The position numbers and the translations under genes were made by a program. A stretch of 64,000 nt of DNA from Pseudomonas sp. PA15(2017) (GTDB lineage Bacteria; Pseudomonadota; Gammaproteobacteria; Pseudomonadales; Pseudomonadaceae), in NCBI RefSeq assembly GCF_001945395.1, contig NZ_MSXV01000058.1, positions 173,706 to 237,705 of the forward strand, read 5' to 3'. Under the pieces are notes generated by a model, which saw nothing but the letters and a program-made list of their open reading frames with translations, made no database searches and was not told the DNA's origin. The first letter of the stretch is position 1; each line of letters starts with the position of its first letter. Positions 26,427 through 34,828 of the stretch are shown piece by piece.

Positions 26427-26639
26427 GTCAATGTCACGCTGATTCAAGCACCGAGTTCGGCCAAGAACAAAGGAAGGTAAGCGCGACCCTAAAATGCACT
26501 AGATCGAGAAAGATAAAACAGTATTACTTTGGTGCCAAAGCGTCTATCGACGCTAATATTGACGTCGCACAAAGCCCATCAAGTTCACGTCACAGCGACC
26601 AATGTTGCCAACATTACACAATTCGGTTCTCTGAGCTAG
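26427..26639 (+). mobile_element. IS5-family transposase remnant
   Basis: In three alternating frames the sequence gives VTLIQAPSSAKNK, then KEGKRDPKMH, then QYYFGAKASIDANIDVA, then HQVHVTATNVANITQFGSLS. Intact IS5-type transposases read VDATLI-APSSTKNK, K-RDPEMH, QWYFGMKAHIGVDA and VHTV--TAANVADVTQ in the same order, so this is a decayed internal part of such a gene. No terminal inverted repeats of the element were found. Confidence 0.65.
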
Positions 26640-26808
26640 AACACATCATTTCATGATAAATAATCACTCTAATCATCATTTATTGTCACCATATTTCTGC
26701 GTAAAAGTCCGCGAACAGACTTGCGGCTGCCGTTTTCTATCGCTATCTTAAATCAGCAACTTTCTGTATGACACGCTTACATAATGCAATATTTTCATGG
26801 AGGAGCAG

Positions 26809-26970
26809 ATGATGAAGAAGCTTATCTCAGCATTGAGTGTTTCAGCCGCTCTGATGTTTTTTATGGGTCAGGCACATGCTGATTCGGGTTGTGGCTCTTA
26901 TGAAGCTGCAGACGGTCCAGACCCAGGTAGTGCAGAGTTTCTAGATTGCCTCGATAGAGAGCATTTCTAG
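26809..26970 (+). CDS. Small secreted peptide (53 aa) with Sec signal, two cysteines
   Basis: A 53-codon frame with a strong ribosome site GGAGGAG (26799-26805) four bases before ATG 26809. The signal peptide is near ideal: MMKKLISALSVSAALMFFMG then QAHA before the cleavage site at residue 24. The mature peptide of 29 residues begins DSGCGSYEAADGPDPGS and ends FLDCLDREHF; it is acidic with two cysteines that could form one disulphide. A possible -10 (CATAAT, 26780-26785) lies upstream and a hairpin downstream. It is the only intact-looking gene in the decayed left half of the island. The function is unknown: a toxin, an inhibitor or a signal peptide-like factor are all conceivable. Confidence 0.6.
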   Translation: MMKKLISALSVSAALMFFMGQAHADSGCGSYEAADGPDPGSAEFLDCLDREHF

Positions 26971-26995
26971 AATTGTTTTCTAAATAGCCTTTCGG

Positions 26996-27028
26996 CCCAA
27001 CAGTTGCGTGGAGTCGTACACTGTTGGG
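26996..27028 (+). terminator. Hairpin after the small peptide gene
   Basis: CCCAACAG (26996-27003) pairs with CTGTTGGG (27021-27028) around a 17-base loop, 26 bases after the stop codon of the 53-residue gene. There is no T run. Confidence 0.45.
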
Positions 27029-27119
27029 GCGAAAGTCTTGCTAGATCAGACCGAATAACTAGCTGCCAGAAGCTTCAATAGTAAATACCAACTCTAAAAC
27101 CCCAATATTTCTAAAAAGG

Positions 27120-27302
27120 AACTTCTCTACGAGTTCGAAATGGACGAGACCGCGTGGCAAAAGAGCTCAGGAGGAATGGTCTCGCGTGATGGAAGCTTTT
27201 CTGAATCATGAGATTTTTGAAAGTTACCCACCCAACAACGGAGATTCGGTCGAGATAGAACTAATCGAAATGCTTCCCAAGTTCGCTTCTTCCATAGCCT
27301 AG
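27120..27302 (+). pseudogene. Small orphan gene fragment (acidic C-terminal piece)
   Basis: A frame ending at TAG 27300-27302 reads EEWSRVMEAFLNHEIFESYP then PNNGDSVEIELIEMLPKF. An overlapping frame just upstream gives LYEFEMDETAWQ, and a single shift would join the two. The last 37 codons could start at ATG 27189. The acidic, helix-rich composition is what one sees in small immunity or antitoxin-like proteins, but no family is recognised and that reading is inference only. Confidence 0.35.
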
Positions 27303-27346
27303 CGACAGGATAAGCTAGCAAATGGAACTTCTAGATAACGGAGTGG

Positions 27347-27830
27347 GTGCATACCGTGACTTCATACAACTCAGCTTATAATTTTATTCCGGGGCCTTTG
27401 GATAGAGGTATTCGGCTGACGTCCGCTGCTGGAGAGGTTGCTTCAGCTACTCGTGTTGGTTCCATGAATTCTGCGATGAAGGCAGTCGAACTTAATACCG
27501 CACGACCTCAAAGTTCAGTAGCAGATTCTTTTCAATCGGTAGAGAACACAGTCAACGGTACCTGGGTATTCTAGGGCGGCACTGCCAAACAACTCACTAA
27601 GGTTACGGTACATTTGGTCTCGGCTTTGATGTCGGTAACGCGAACTCGAATGCAAGAGTTGAGCTGGGCACAGACAGCCAAATCAAGTTACTGAGTTAGT
27701 CATGAGCACACTGGCCGATACCGCCGGTGCCGCGGTCGAAAGCGCAGGGAGAGCTATTGGCGAATACATATCTCCTCCAGCAGTTGAGATGATCGGCGCC
27801 ATCGCGCTCCATCAGAATAGTAGCCCATGA
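27347..27830 (+). other. Degenerate coding debris in three frames
   Basis: Successive short frames have protein-like composition: TSYNSAYNFIPGPLDRGIRL to 27574; then GTFGLGFDVGNANSNARVEL and GTDSQIKLLS to a stop at 27697; then MSTLADTAGAAVESAGRAIG to 27830. No ribosome sites support the later pieces. They look like remains of one larger secreted or toxin-like gene broken by frameshifts, but I do not recognise it. Confidence 0.3.
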
Positions 27831-28331
27831 CTGGTTGAGTCGCTAAACGGCCTCGTAAAAGGACGTACGGGCTTGCTAATAAGCAGGTGCGCTATTGCAG
27901 ATTTAGGCAAGCAGCATTAATGATACCGATCAAATAAAATAGTCATATTGGTCAGCCTTGACGTTCTAGAGCCAGTTATTGGGCGACCATCAGTCAGTAT
28001 CTCGCTCGCCGTGAGTTAGAGGTTGGGTAGCTTGCGAAAAGACTGCGCACTCTAAGCCAGCGATAATTTTTGACGGCATGAATATATTCAATCCCGGAAT
28101 AAATGTGAATCAACACGAGGCAAGGTATTTGCGTGGTTAGCCTTTTGCTCTGTTGTCAGGCCACATCAAACTCCCATATTCGATACGCCTTGCACTTGCG
28201 GCTTAATGTGGAAACAATTTTTCAAGCAGCTGTTTTTTTGAAAATCACACAGCGTGCAGGTTGTCGTGGAAGTGCCGATGAAAATTTGTCGTATTCTGTA
28301 TTTAGAATAAGTTATCAAAGGCGCTAGGCAA
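27831..28331. other. AT-rich stretch without a recognisable gene
   Basis: About 500 bases. A 64-codon plus-strand frame (28133-28327) exists, but its residues look random and it has no ribosome site. I see no promoter, repeat or RNA gene that can be supported. Confidence 0.4.
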
Positions 28332-28529
28332 TCAATCATCTTGTTTGGCATCCGCCACCGGCGCAGCCACTTTCAGATTATAAGTTTTACTGGGACCGCT
28401 GGAGCGAGTGCCGTCGCGATTATCCAGATTCAAATACCAGGCTCGCCTACCGGTGTTTGAAAGCAAATGCTTGCCCCAATGCACTTGCCGACTGTCATGA
28501 ACAGACAGCGTGGCAGTTGCGCTATTTGA
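28332..28529 (-). pseudogene. C-terminal gene fragment, minus strand (unrecognised)
   Basis: A minus-strand frame bounded by stops encodes SATATLSVHDSRQVHWGKHL, LSNTGRRAWYLNLDNRDGTR, SSGPSKTYNLKVAAPVADAK and ends QDD. The alternating strand pattern suggests the last beta-rich domain of a lost larger protein. There is no start codon or ribosome site. Its orientation is opposite to the cargo gene that follows. Confidence 0.4.
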
Positions 28530-28789
28530 TTACAACTTTAGCGGCTAAAAAGCAATATCCTAAAAATATACTAAATTTTTCGACATCCTAAATGCTGCTT
28601 TAACACCCCTGCGCATCGGATGATGAATTTAAAGTTCGTGACTTACCTGCAAATAAGTAAACATGGAGAGCAATGGTAGAAACAGACATTCAGCTTTCAT
28701 AGCGTTATCAGCAGCTTGAGCGATACGGACATGCCCTATTGGACACCTGTCACAGGTTCAATAATACCGACTTTTTAAAGGATGGTCAC

Positions 28790-31700
28790 ATGGATATTAA
28801 AGAAACACACGCTACTATCAACTACCTCGATAACCTAGAAAAGAAACTGAATTCTGATTCTCTTCTATTAGGTCGTATTAAAGGAGTCGTTGGAGACGAC
28901 CCAGTAGTCCTTGTACCCGGCCCATGGAACAATAAAACCAAAACTATTGATCTCAACAAAGTATTCAATAATGCTGAAAGTGTCGAGGGAGTAAAAGCTT
29001 TAATCAAGCACTACCATTTATCTCCAAGTGCTGACAACAGCGTCTATGACGAAGTATCTACCGTCGTTCTCAATGCACTGCTTCAGAAGGCATCGGAAAT
29101 AGAGGCTCTCTCGCAGCAAGCGGGTAAACTGAAAAATTATCTGGCTACTACTAGTACATCTCAACCTAGCGCAGCTGAAATCAAGAGCATTCAGGCGATC
29201 GTTTCAGCTGTCTCTACAGCCAAAAGCGAAAGCCTCGCGATGCTCAAGGTGAGTGAGGGTCGGGATGCACAGGTGGCTATACGAGATGCTTCAAATATTA
29301 ACGCTGCACTGACAGAAATTGTGGCAACCAACAAAAACGTATACAAGGATTTTTTGAACGAAAAAGTACTGTTACCTGTAACCTATGCGCATCAGGCCAG
29401 CGTCGACAACACCAGTAAATTTCGAGATTTTACCGCCTCGGAGCTAATAAAATCGATTCACTTGGATATTCGGCAAAAACTCAATGCAGAAGCGGGGTCC
29501 GTTAGTTCAAAACTCGACTCAGCGTTAAAGCGCTGGTTGTCAGACACCGAGCAAAAATATGGAAATAAAGCATTCGATGACTTCAATAAAAAGACACTTG
29601 ATCATCTTCAGAGCAACGGTCACTCGATCAGCGCGGCTGAAAAAGAACAAGTGACGCTGGCTAATCAAACTATCTGGTTTCACACGCTATTTAATGACAG
29701 GCTAAATAATCTTGGTGATGTGATCAACAGCAATCACATTTATCAAGACGTGCTCGCTAACGAACTCAAATATGCAAGTGCCTACAAATTTTCCGCTGCC
29801 CTTGCGAAATCAATCACAACATTGAGTACACTCCCGAACTCGATCGCTGCAGCTATAGAGGACAGCTCAGCAAGCAACGTTATTTCTGCGGTTAAGTATG
29901 CGTCAGACGCATTGAACTTTGCTCGCGGCCAACAAATGGATATGTTCCTGTCAAAGAAAGAACAAGGCGTTTATTTTGCAAAGCTGAAAGAGGATGCCAT
30001 TAATTTCAAAAGCCAGCTAGACGCTGGTGTTCTCGATATCAAGGCCCCTATCAAAAGCGCACTGACTAACGAAAAGCGATATGATGTAAATCTAGCAAGC
30101 GAATTATCCCCTAAGCTTCGAAACTTTTATTATTCTGAACTTGCAAATAAAGAAGCATGGCACCTTGGAAATGGCAAGGACGCATTGATCAAACTGGGCA
30201 AAAATCCGTTCGCTTTCACCTCAGACATCCTTGCAATTTCTAAAGATATTTATGGTTTGTCTACAAAAACTGATGATTATTCAACAGTGCTCAACTCCCT
30301 TACACTTGCCGCAGATGTGTCATTCCTTGCCGGTGATGCGTTAGGGCTCATCGAGGGGGGCGGAAAGTTCATTGCGCCGGTAGCGAAGGGGTTGAATGCT
30401 GTCGGCTCAGTAATTTTTGTAGGTCTCTCTGTTGCTGACATAGTCCAGGTCGCTAATAAGTACGGTGGCGACTATTCTAGTCGACAGTCACAATACGATC
30501 TGGGTGGGGCGATTGTAAATATGACTGCATCCGTAGCGGCAGTTGCTGCTAGTGTTGCGTTTCCGCCAGCCGCTTTGGCTCTTTTAGTGATACCTGATTT
30601 TCACTCCATTGGCGTGGCTTTAGATTTGCAGGATGAAATAGATCGTCAAAGATCCTTGGGTCATGAATCCACCGCCCAAGTACTTGAGGTTGCACACACA
30701 AATGCGGCACTAGACTCTACGCCCCTGATCAATTGGTTTTCTAGCATTTATAGAAACAATTTCACTGGAAAAATTGATGCGCTTCAAAACTCTCAAGCTT
30801 GGCAAGATAACCACGTAAAAGAAATTATTAGGGACATGGATAGGGATGTGCGTCCAAAGTTGATTGCCATGAAGAACCAGGCAGGGCTGGATCAAGTTGA
30901 GTTCGTTGCCCTCTCTAACCATTCTTTTTCAAATCTGTTGAGTTCCGCCCAGGACCAAGAGAAGTTTGGGAATTTTTATCTTGCGCGATACTCGAGCAGC
31001 GGTGAGCCATCTTACCAAAAAGCACATGATGGCTCGAATCCAAACTGGGCCGCAATACAATATTCAGGGGATTATTTTCATAAAAAAAATGTACTGGTAC
31101 TCATAGATATTCCGCCTCTTGCTGAAATTAAACACCCTGCAGGCGAACTTCTAAGCGGTCGGCTGGATATTTATTCAAGAAATTTAACTGAGGATTCGAA
31201 CACCACCCTTATTATAAACAAAGCTGCTAAAGAAATTTCTCCTTATAACGCCATGTTTGACTTGTACCTCCAGCACCATGGCTCCCACAACGCCACAGTC
31301 ACTTATAAGTTTGATGTCGATTATTTGATTCACTCAGACAAAATTCATTTACTTACCGCTGGGTACTCTGACGGTGGCCCTTTACAGGTGTTGGATTTCA
31401 GCGGAGCGGATTTACATAACCCGGAATTACCCGATGACCATACTATGGATTTTCCTAGTACAGATCTGAAGGATTTTGACATCGTCAAAGGGCCAGTGGT
31501 CTTTGACAGCCGATGGGAGGACTCCTTCTGGGTAAATTTAGAAGAGTTCAACGGCACCTATGTCTCGTATGGGCACAGTAATTTATTCCTCAGAAACTCT
31601 AACGCTACTGTTTATTCAGGCCTGCATGATGAGGTCACTTTTGAAGGCAGTGACGGCACTGTCTTTTTAAAAGATATGCCTAAAAGTATTTCGGGTTCTG

Positions 31701-32569
31701 AACCTTCGGCGGGTTCGACGGTTTCTGCATCTCCTTTGACTAGGGAAGTAGCTTTCGTAGACGGGACTCTAGCCTATAAGGGGAGCGCTAATACCGTTAC
31801 AGCCAATGGGTTTGCGAATTTCGTAGGCACTCATTTTGATGACAAGATAGTGATTGATGGCAAGCAGGGCATTCAAACTATCTCGACAGGGGGTGGTCAT
31901 GACCAAATTCACCTGAAAAACTACACCAGTAATCAAAATGTGTCCGTTTTTTCATCGAGCGGAAGCTTTAGTGCCTCTCTCAATGACGTATCTAATGCTT
32001 CGCTTTATATGGGAGGCACTAAGGATCATGACGCAGTTGCGCTTATTGATGGGTATTCCCCTTTTACAACTATCGTGTCCTCCGCAGAAAAAAGCACGGT
32101 AAAAAACACACCATTGGCTCAGTCCTATTCTCAATCAATTGGTTTCCAGGGTGACGCTGAGAAGTCCCTTGATTATTACTCTGGACTGGGTGGGGCAACG
32201 TTCTATATTGATAATAACGTGACGCTCAATTATTTGGATAACGCCAAGCGTACATTCGACACTAAATTCATCGTAGATGATTTGAGCAACTACAGCCTTT
32301 CAACTACGTTTGTCGACCTGGGCGCTGCCAAAAATGATTACATTAAGGGGTCTATGAAAACCTCCAATTTTCTTGAGTACCTGGGCGGCAACGGTAAGAC
32401 TACTGACCAGTTAGTTGTCAACTACTCCCTGGCCGATGTCAAGCATGGCAGTACGATTAATATTTTCAGCAACTCGGTAGCCGAAGCACCATTGGTACTG
32501 GCAGATGGATTGGGCCATGCGATTCAAATAGGCCTGGCAGCCTCCGGGGGAGACTATTACTTATCGTAG
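28790..32569 (+). CDS. Very large cysteine-free exoprotein, putative type I secretion cargo with pore-like central segment
   Basis: A 1,259-residue protein starting at ATG 28790 with AAGGA seven bases upstream; an upstream TTG frame (28739) is unlikely. It has no signal peptide and not one cysteine, as is usual for type I secretion cargo. Residues 1-500 are helical and polar. Residues about 500-620 hold two long hydrophobic stretches (VSFLAGDALGLIEGGGKFIA, VGSVIFVGLSVADIVQVANK; then IVNMTASVAAVAASVAFPPA, ALALLVIPDF) separated and followed by charged turns, the layout of the pore-forming region of TcdA/TcdB-type toxins. Residues 750-1259 are beta-rich with degenerate beta-roll-like motifs (GTHFDDKIVIDG, STGGGHDQIHL) and no full RTX nonapeptide array. 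The exporter genes follow. A toxin role is inference. Confidence 0.75.
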   Translation: MDIKETHATINYLDNLEKKLNSDSLLLGRIKGVVGDDPVVLVPGPWNNKTKTIDLNKVFNNAESVEGVKALIKHYHLSPSADNSVYDEVSTVVLNALLQKASEIEALSQQAGKLKNYLATTSTSQPSAAEIKSIQAIVSAVSTAKSESLAMLKVSEGRDAQVAIRDASNINAALTEIVATNKNVYKDFLNEKVLLPVTYAHQASVDNTSKFRDFTASELIKSIHLDIRQKLNAEAGSVSSKLDSALKRWLSDTEQKYGNKAFDDFNKKTLDHLQSNGHSISAAEKEQVTLANQTIWFHTLFNDRLNNLGDVINSNHIYQDVLANELKYASAYKFSAALAKSITTLSTLPNSIAAAIEDSSASNVISAVKYASDALNFARGQQMDMFLSKKEQGVYFAKLKEDAINFKSQLDAGVLDIKAPIKSALTNEKRYDVNLASELSPKLRNFYYSELANKEAWHLGNGKDALIKLGKNPFAFTSDILAISKDIYGLSTKTDDYSTVLNSLTLAADVSFLAGDALGLIEGGGKFIAPVAKGLNAVGSVIFVGLSVADIVQVANKYGGDYSSRQSQYDLGGAIVNMTASVAAVAASVAFPPAALALLVIPDFHSIGVALDLQDEIDRQRSLGHESTAQVLEVAHTNAALDSTPLINWFSSIYRNNFTGKIDALQNSQAWQDNHVKEIIRDMDRDVRPKLIAMKNQAGLDQVEFVALSNHSFSNLLSSAQDQEKFGNFYLARYSSSGEPSYQKAHDGSNPNWAAIQYSGDYFHKKNVLVLIDIPPLAEIKHPAGELLSGRLDIYSRNLTEDSNTTLIINKAAKEISPYNAMFDLYLQHHGSHNATVTYKFDVDYLIHSDKIHLLTAGYSDGGPLQVLDFSGADLHNPELPDDHTMDFPSTDLKDFDIVKGPVVFDSRWEDSFWVNLEEFNGTYVSYGHSNLFLRNSNATVYSGLHDEVTFEGSDGTVFLKDMPKSISGSEPSAGSTVSASPLTREVAFVDGTLAYKGSANTVTANGFANFVGTHFDDKIVIDGKQGIQTISTGGGHDQIHLKNYTSNQNVSVFSSSGSFSASLNDVSNASLYMGGTKDHDAVALIDGYSPFTTIVSSAEKSTVKNTPLAQSYSQSIGFQGDAEKSLDYYSGLGGATFYIDNNVTLNYLDNAKRTFDTKFIVDDLSNYSLSTTFVDLGAAKNDYIKGSMKTSNFLEYLGGNGKTTDQLVVNYSLADVKHGSTINIFSNSVAEAPLVLADGLGHAIQIGLAASGGDYYLS

Positions 32570-32614
32570 TTTTAGACGTCGTTTGATAAGTGGTACGTAT
32601 TACCGATGAGTGAA

Positions 32615-32650
32615 ACCCGAAGCTTTCGCAGGAATGCGTAAGCTTCGGGT
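32615..32650 (+). terminator. Strong hairpin terminator after the large exoprotein gene
   Basis: ACCCGAAGCTT (32615-32625) pairs perfectly with AAGCTTCGGGT (32640-32650), and CGCA/TGCG inside extends the stem around a GGAA tetraloop. It lies 45 bases after the stop codon. No T tract follows. Confidence 0.7.
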
Positions 32651-33076
32651 CGGTGACTTACAAAGGCTTCATTTGCTGCATGGCTCTTCCCGCGTGTCAC
32701 TGCTTTTTCCCATGGCTCTTAAACGCTCTGATGCTTTTAATGGCAGTGCCTACCCTAAGGGATAGGTTTAATAAGGATGTTTCCATTGGCTAAAAACGAT
32801 ATCAGGCAAAAAACCCAGCCTTTGATTATTTGGACAAGGCTTGATCCTGACAACGCGCCACCATGATTTTGACTCAGCGCCGGACAATACAACATAAGGT
32901 AGATTCGGGCTTTGCTTACTGCGTCGAGCTTTACCGGTCAAGGCTTGCCATATAAAAACTGCTTGTCCAGTGTTTGAGTATTTTTCCGCTGTAATCGAGG
33001 TCACTGCGGGATTAAAAATTCGGTCTCGCGCTATGCTTTTGCAAAGAAGAAACATTCATATCGTAATAAGGAATTA
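32651..33076 (+). other. Non-coding gap between cargo and exporter genes
   Basis: About 425 bases with no convincing gene. A 95-codon minus-strand frame (32768-33055) lacks a ribosome site and any recognisable motif. The gap plus the upstream hairpin suggests that the exporter operon has its own promoter here. The AAGGA at 33068-33072 is the ribosome site of the ABC gene. Confidence 0.45.
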
Positions 33077-34810
33077 ATGTATATGACGGCTCCTAAAGCG
33101 ATGTCTCCATTACTTGGGGCATTGGCAGACTACAAGGGCATATTGACGTCTGTCGGGTGCTTCACCGCATTGATTAATTTATTGATGCTCGTTCCGTCCA
33201 TTTACATGCTGCAGGTTTATGATCGTGTGCTGTCCTCTCAAAATGAAACCACCCTGGTAATGCTGACGCTCTTGGTCGTGGGTTTCTTCGCATTTATCGG
33301 GCTTTTGGAAGTGGTCCGTAGTTTTGTCGTCATTCGCATCGGCAACAAGCTGGAGCGGCGTTTCAATTTGCGGGTATACAAGGCCGCATTCGAACGAAAC
33401 TTGCAGCATGGCTCAGGGCATGCCGGGCAGTTCTTGGGCGACCTCACCGCCATTCGCCAATTCGTCACCGGGCCCGCGCTCTTCGCGTTTTTCGATGCGC
33501 CGTGGTTTCCGATCTACCTGTTGGTAATTTTCCTCTTCAATGTGTGGCTGGGCGTACTGGCAACGGTCGGAGCCGTGCTATTGATCGTTTTAGCCTGCCT
33601 GAATGAGTACCTGACAAAAAAACCGTTGGGACAAGCAAATACCTTCTCCCAGCAGTCCATTCAACTGGCGACGAGTCACTTGCAAAATGCCGAGACGATT
33701 CAAGCCATGGGTATGCTCAGCGCGTTGCGCAAGCGCTGGTTCGGCGTGCACTCGCAGTTCCTGTCCTTTCAGAACAAGGCCAGCGATACCGGCTCGATAA
33801 TGAGCTCCCTGAGTAAATCCCTGCGCCTCTGCTTGCAATCTTTGGTGCTAGGGCTTGGCGCGTACTTGGTGATCAAAGGGCAGATGACCGCCGGCATGAT
33901 GATAGCCGGTTCAATCCTCATGGGCCGGGCGCTCAGCCCTATCGACCAGCTAATTGCGGTGTGGAAGCAGTGGAGCTCGGCCAAGCTCGCTTACCAGCGG
34001 CTCGATGGATTGCTGCGCGAATTCCCACCAAAAGACAGCCAGATGGCGTTACCGGCCCCCGAAGGCCACATCAATCTCGAGAATGTCAGCGCCGGGCCGC
34101 CGGGTCGGGGCGGGGCGACTTTACATCAAATCAGTTTTGACCTGGCTGCAGGCGAAGTGCTTTGCGTGCTCGGGGCATCAGGTTCGGGTAAGTCCACCTT
34201 GGCGCGGGTATTGGTGGGCGTCTGGCCAACCCTGGGCGGCACGGTACGCTTGGATGGCGCCGATATTCATCAATGGAGCCGCAATGACCTTGGCCCTGAG
34301 ATTGGTTATTTGCCGCAAGACATCGAGCTGTTCAGTGGCAGCATTGCCGACAACATTTCGCGCTTCACCCAAAATGACCCAGAAAAGGTGGTCAGCGCAG
34401 CGCGTCAGGCTGACGTGCATGACTTGATCCTGAGCCTGCCTCAGGGCTACGACACGTTACTCGGCGACGCTGGCGGCGGTCTGTCCGGTGGCCAGAAACA
34501 ACGGGTGGCCCTGGCGCGCGCATTGTATGGCGCGCCACGCTTGATCGTACTCGATGAGCCCAACTCCAATCTCGACAGCGTGGGTGAAGCGGCACTGGCC
34601 CGCGCTATCGAGCAGATGAAGACGCAGGGCAGCACCGTGGTTCTGGTTACGCATCGTACTTCCACATTGGCCCAAGCCGACAAGTTGCTGGTGCTCAACG
34701 CCGGTCGCGTGCAAGCGTTTGGCCCCAGCCAAGACGTACTGAAGGCGTTGTCCGCCCCCCCGGAAATACAAAGGCCTAAGACCGGCGTGAGTTTCAGTCG
34801 TCAGTATTGA
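33077..34810 (+). CDS. Type I secretion ABC transporter (PrtD/AprD/HasD family)
   Basis: A 577-residue inner-membrane exporter with a fused ATPase. Six transmembrane helices occupy residues about 20-300 (PSIYMLQVYDRVLSSQNETT and FDAPWFPIYLLVIFLFNVWL are hallmark segments of this family). The ATPase has Walker A GASGSGKST (about residue 364), the signature LSGGQKQR (468), Walker B LIVLDEPN (488) and the H-loop VTHR. There is no C39 peptidase domain at the N terminus, so cargo is not processed at a double glycine. It is the first gene of the exporter operon; the adaptor gene follows after 18 bases. Confidence 0.95.
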   Translation: MYMTAPKAMSPLLGALADYKGILTSVGCFTALINLLMLVPSIYMLQVYDRVLSSQNETTLVMLTLLVVGFFAFIGLLEVVRSFVVIRIGNKLERRFNLRVYKAAFERNLQHGSGHAGQFLGDLTAIRQFVTGPALFAFFDAPWFPIYLLVIFLFNVWLGVLATVGAVLLIVLACLNEYLTKKPLGQANTFSQQSIQLATSHLQNAETIQAMGMLSALRKRWFGVHSQFLSFQNKASDTGSIMSSLSKSLRLCLQSLVLGLGAYLVIKGQMTAGMMIAGSILMGRALSPIDQLIAVWKQWSSAKLAYQRLDGLLREFPPKDSQMALPAPEGHINLENVSAGPPGRGGATLHQISFDLAAGEVLCVLGASGSGKSTLARVLVGVWPTLGGTVRLDGADIHQWSRNDLGPEIGYLPQDIELFSGSIADNISRFTQNDPEKVVSAARQADVHDLILSLPQGYDTLLGDAGGGLSGGQKQRVALARALYGAPRLIVLDEPNSNLDSVGEAALARAIEQMKTQGSTVVLVTHRTSTLAQADKLLVLNAGRVQAFGPSQDVLKALSAPPEIQRPKTGVSFSRQY

Positions 34811-34828
34811 GTGGGAGGGGAAAGGGAT

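Noticed and set aside
28531..28550. Short match (actttagcggctaa) to the arm of the family C repeat, upstream of the cargo gene
   Set aside because: Only 14 bases match and no further element structure is visible; could be chance.
25300..28700. attR-like duplicate of the tRNA-Thr 3' end
   Set aside because: Searched by eye for the tRNA 3' sequence (tggtgccggagacagg) and found no copy.
28739..28789. TTG start adding 17 residues to the cargo protein
   Set aside because: ATG 28790 has a well-placed AAGGA; TTG has no ribosome site.
28790..32569. Classical RTX calcium-binding repeat array in the cargo protein
   Set aside because: Only isolated degenerate motifs such as GGGHDQIHL are present; there is no tandem GGxGxDxUx series.
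32768..33055. 95-residue minus-strand frame between cargo and exporter
   Set aside because: No ribosome site, no recognisable motif, and opposite orientation to the operon promoter region.
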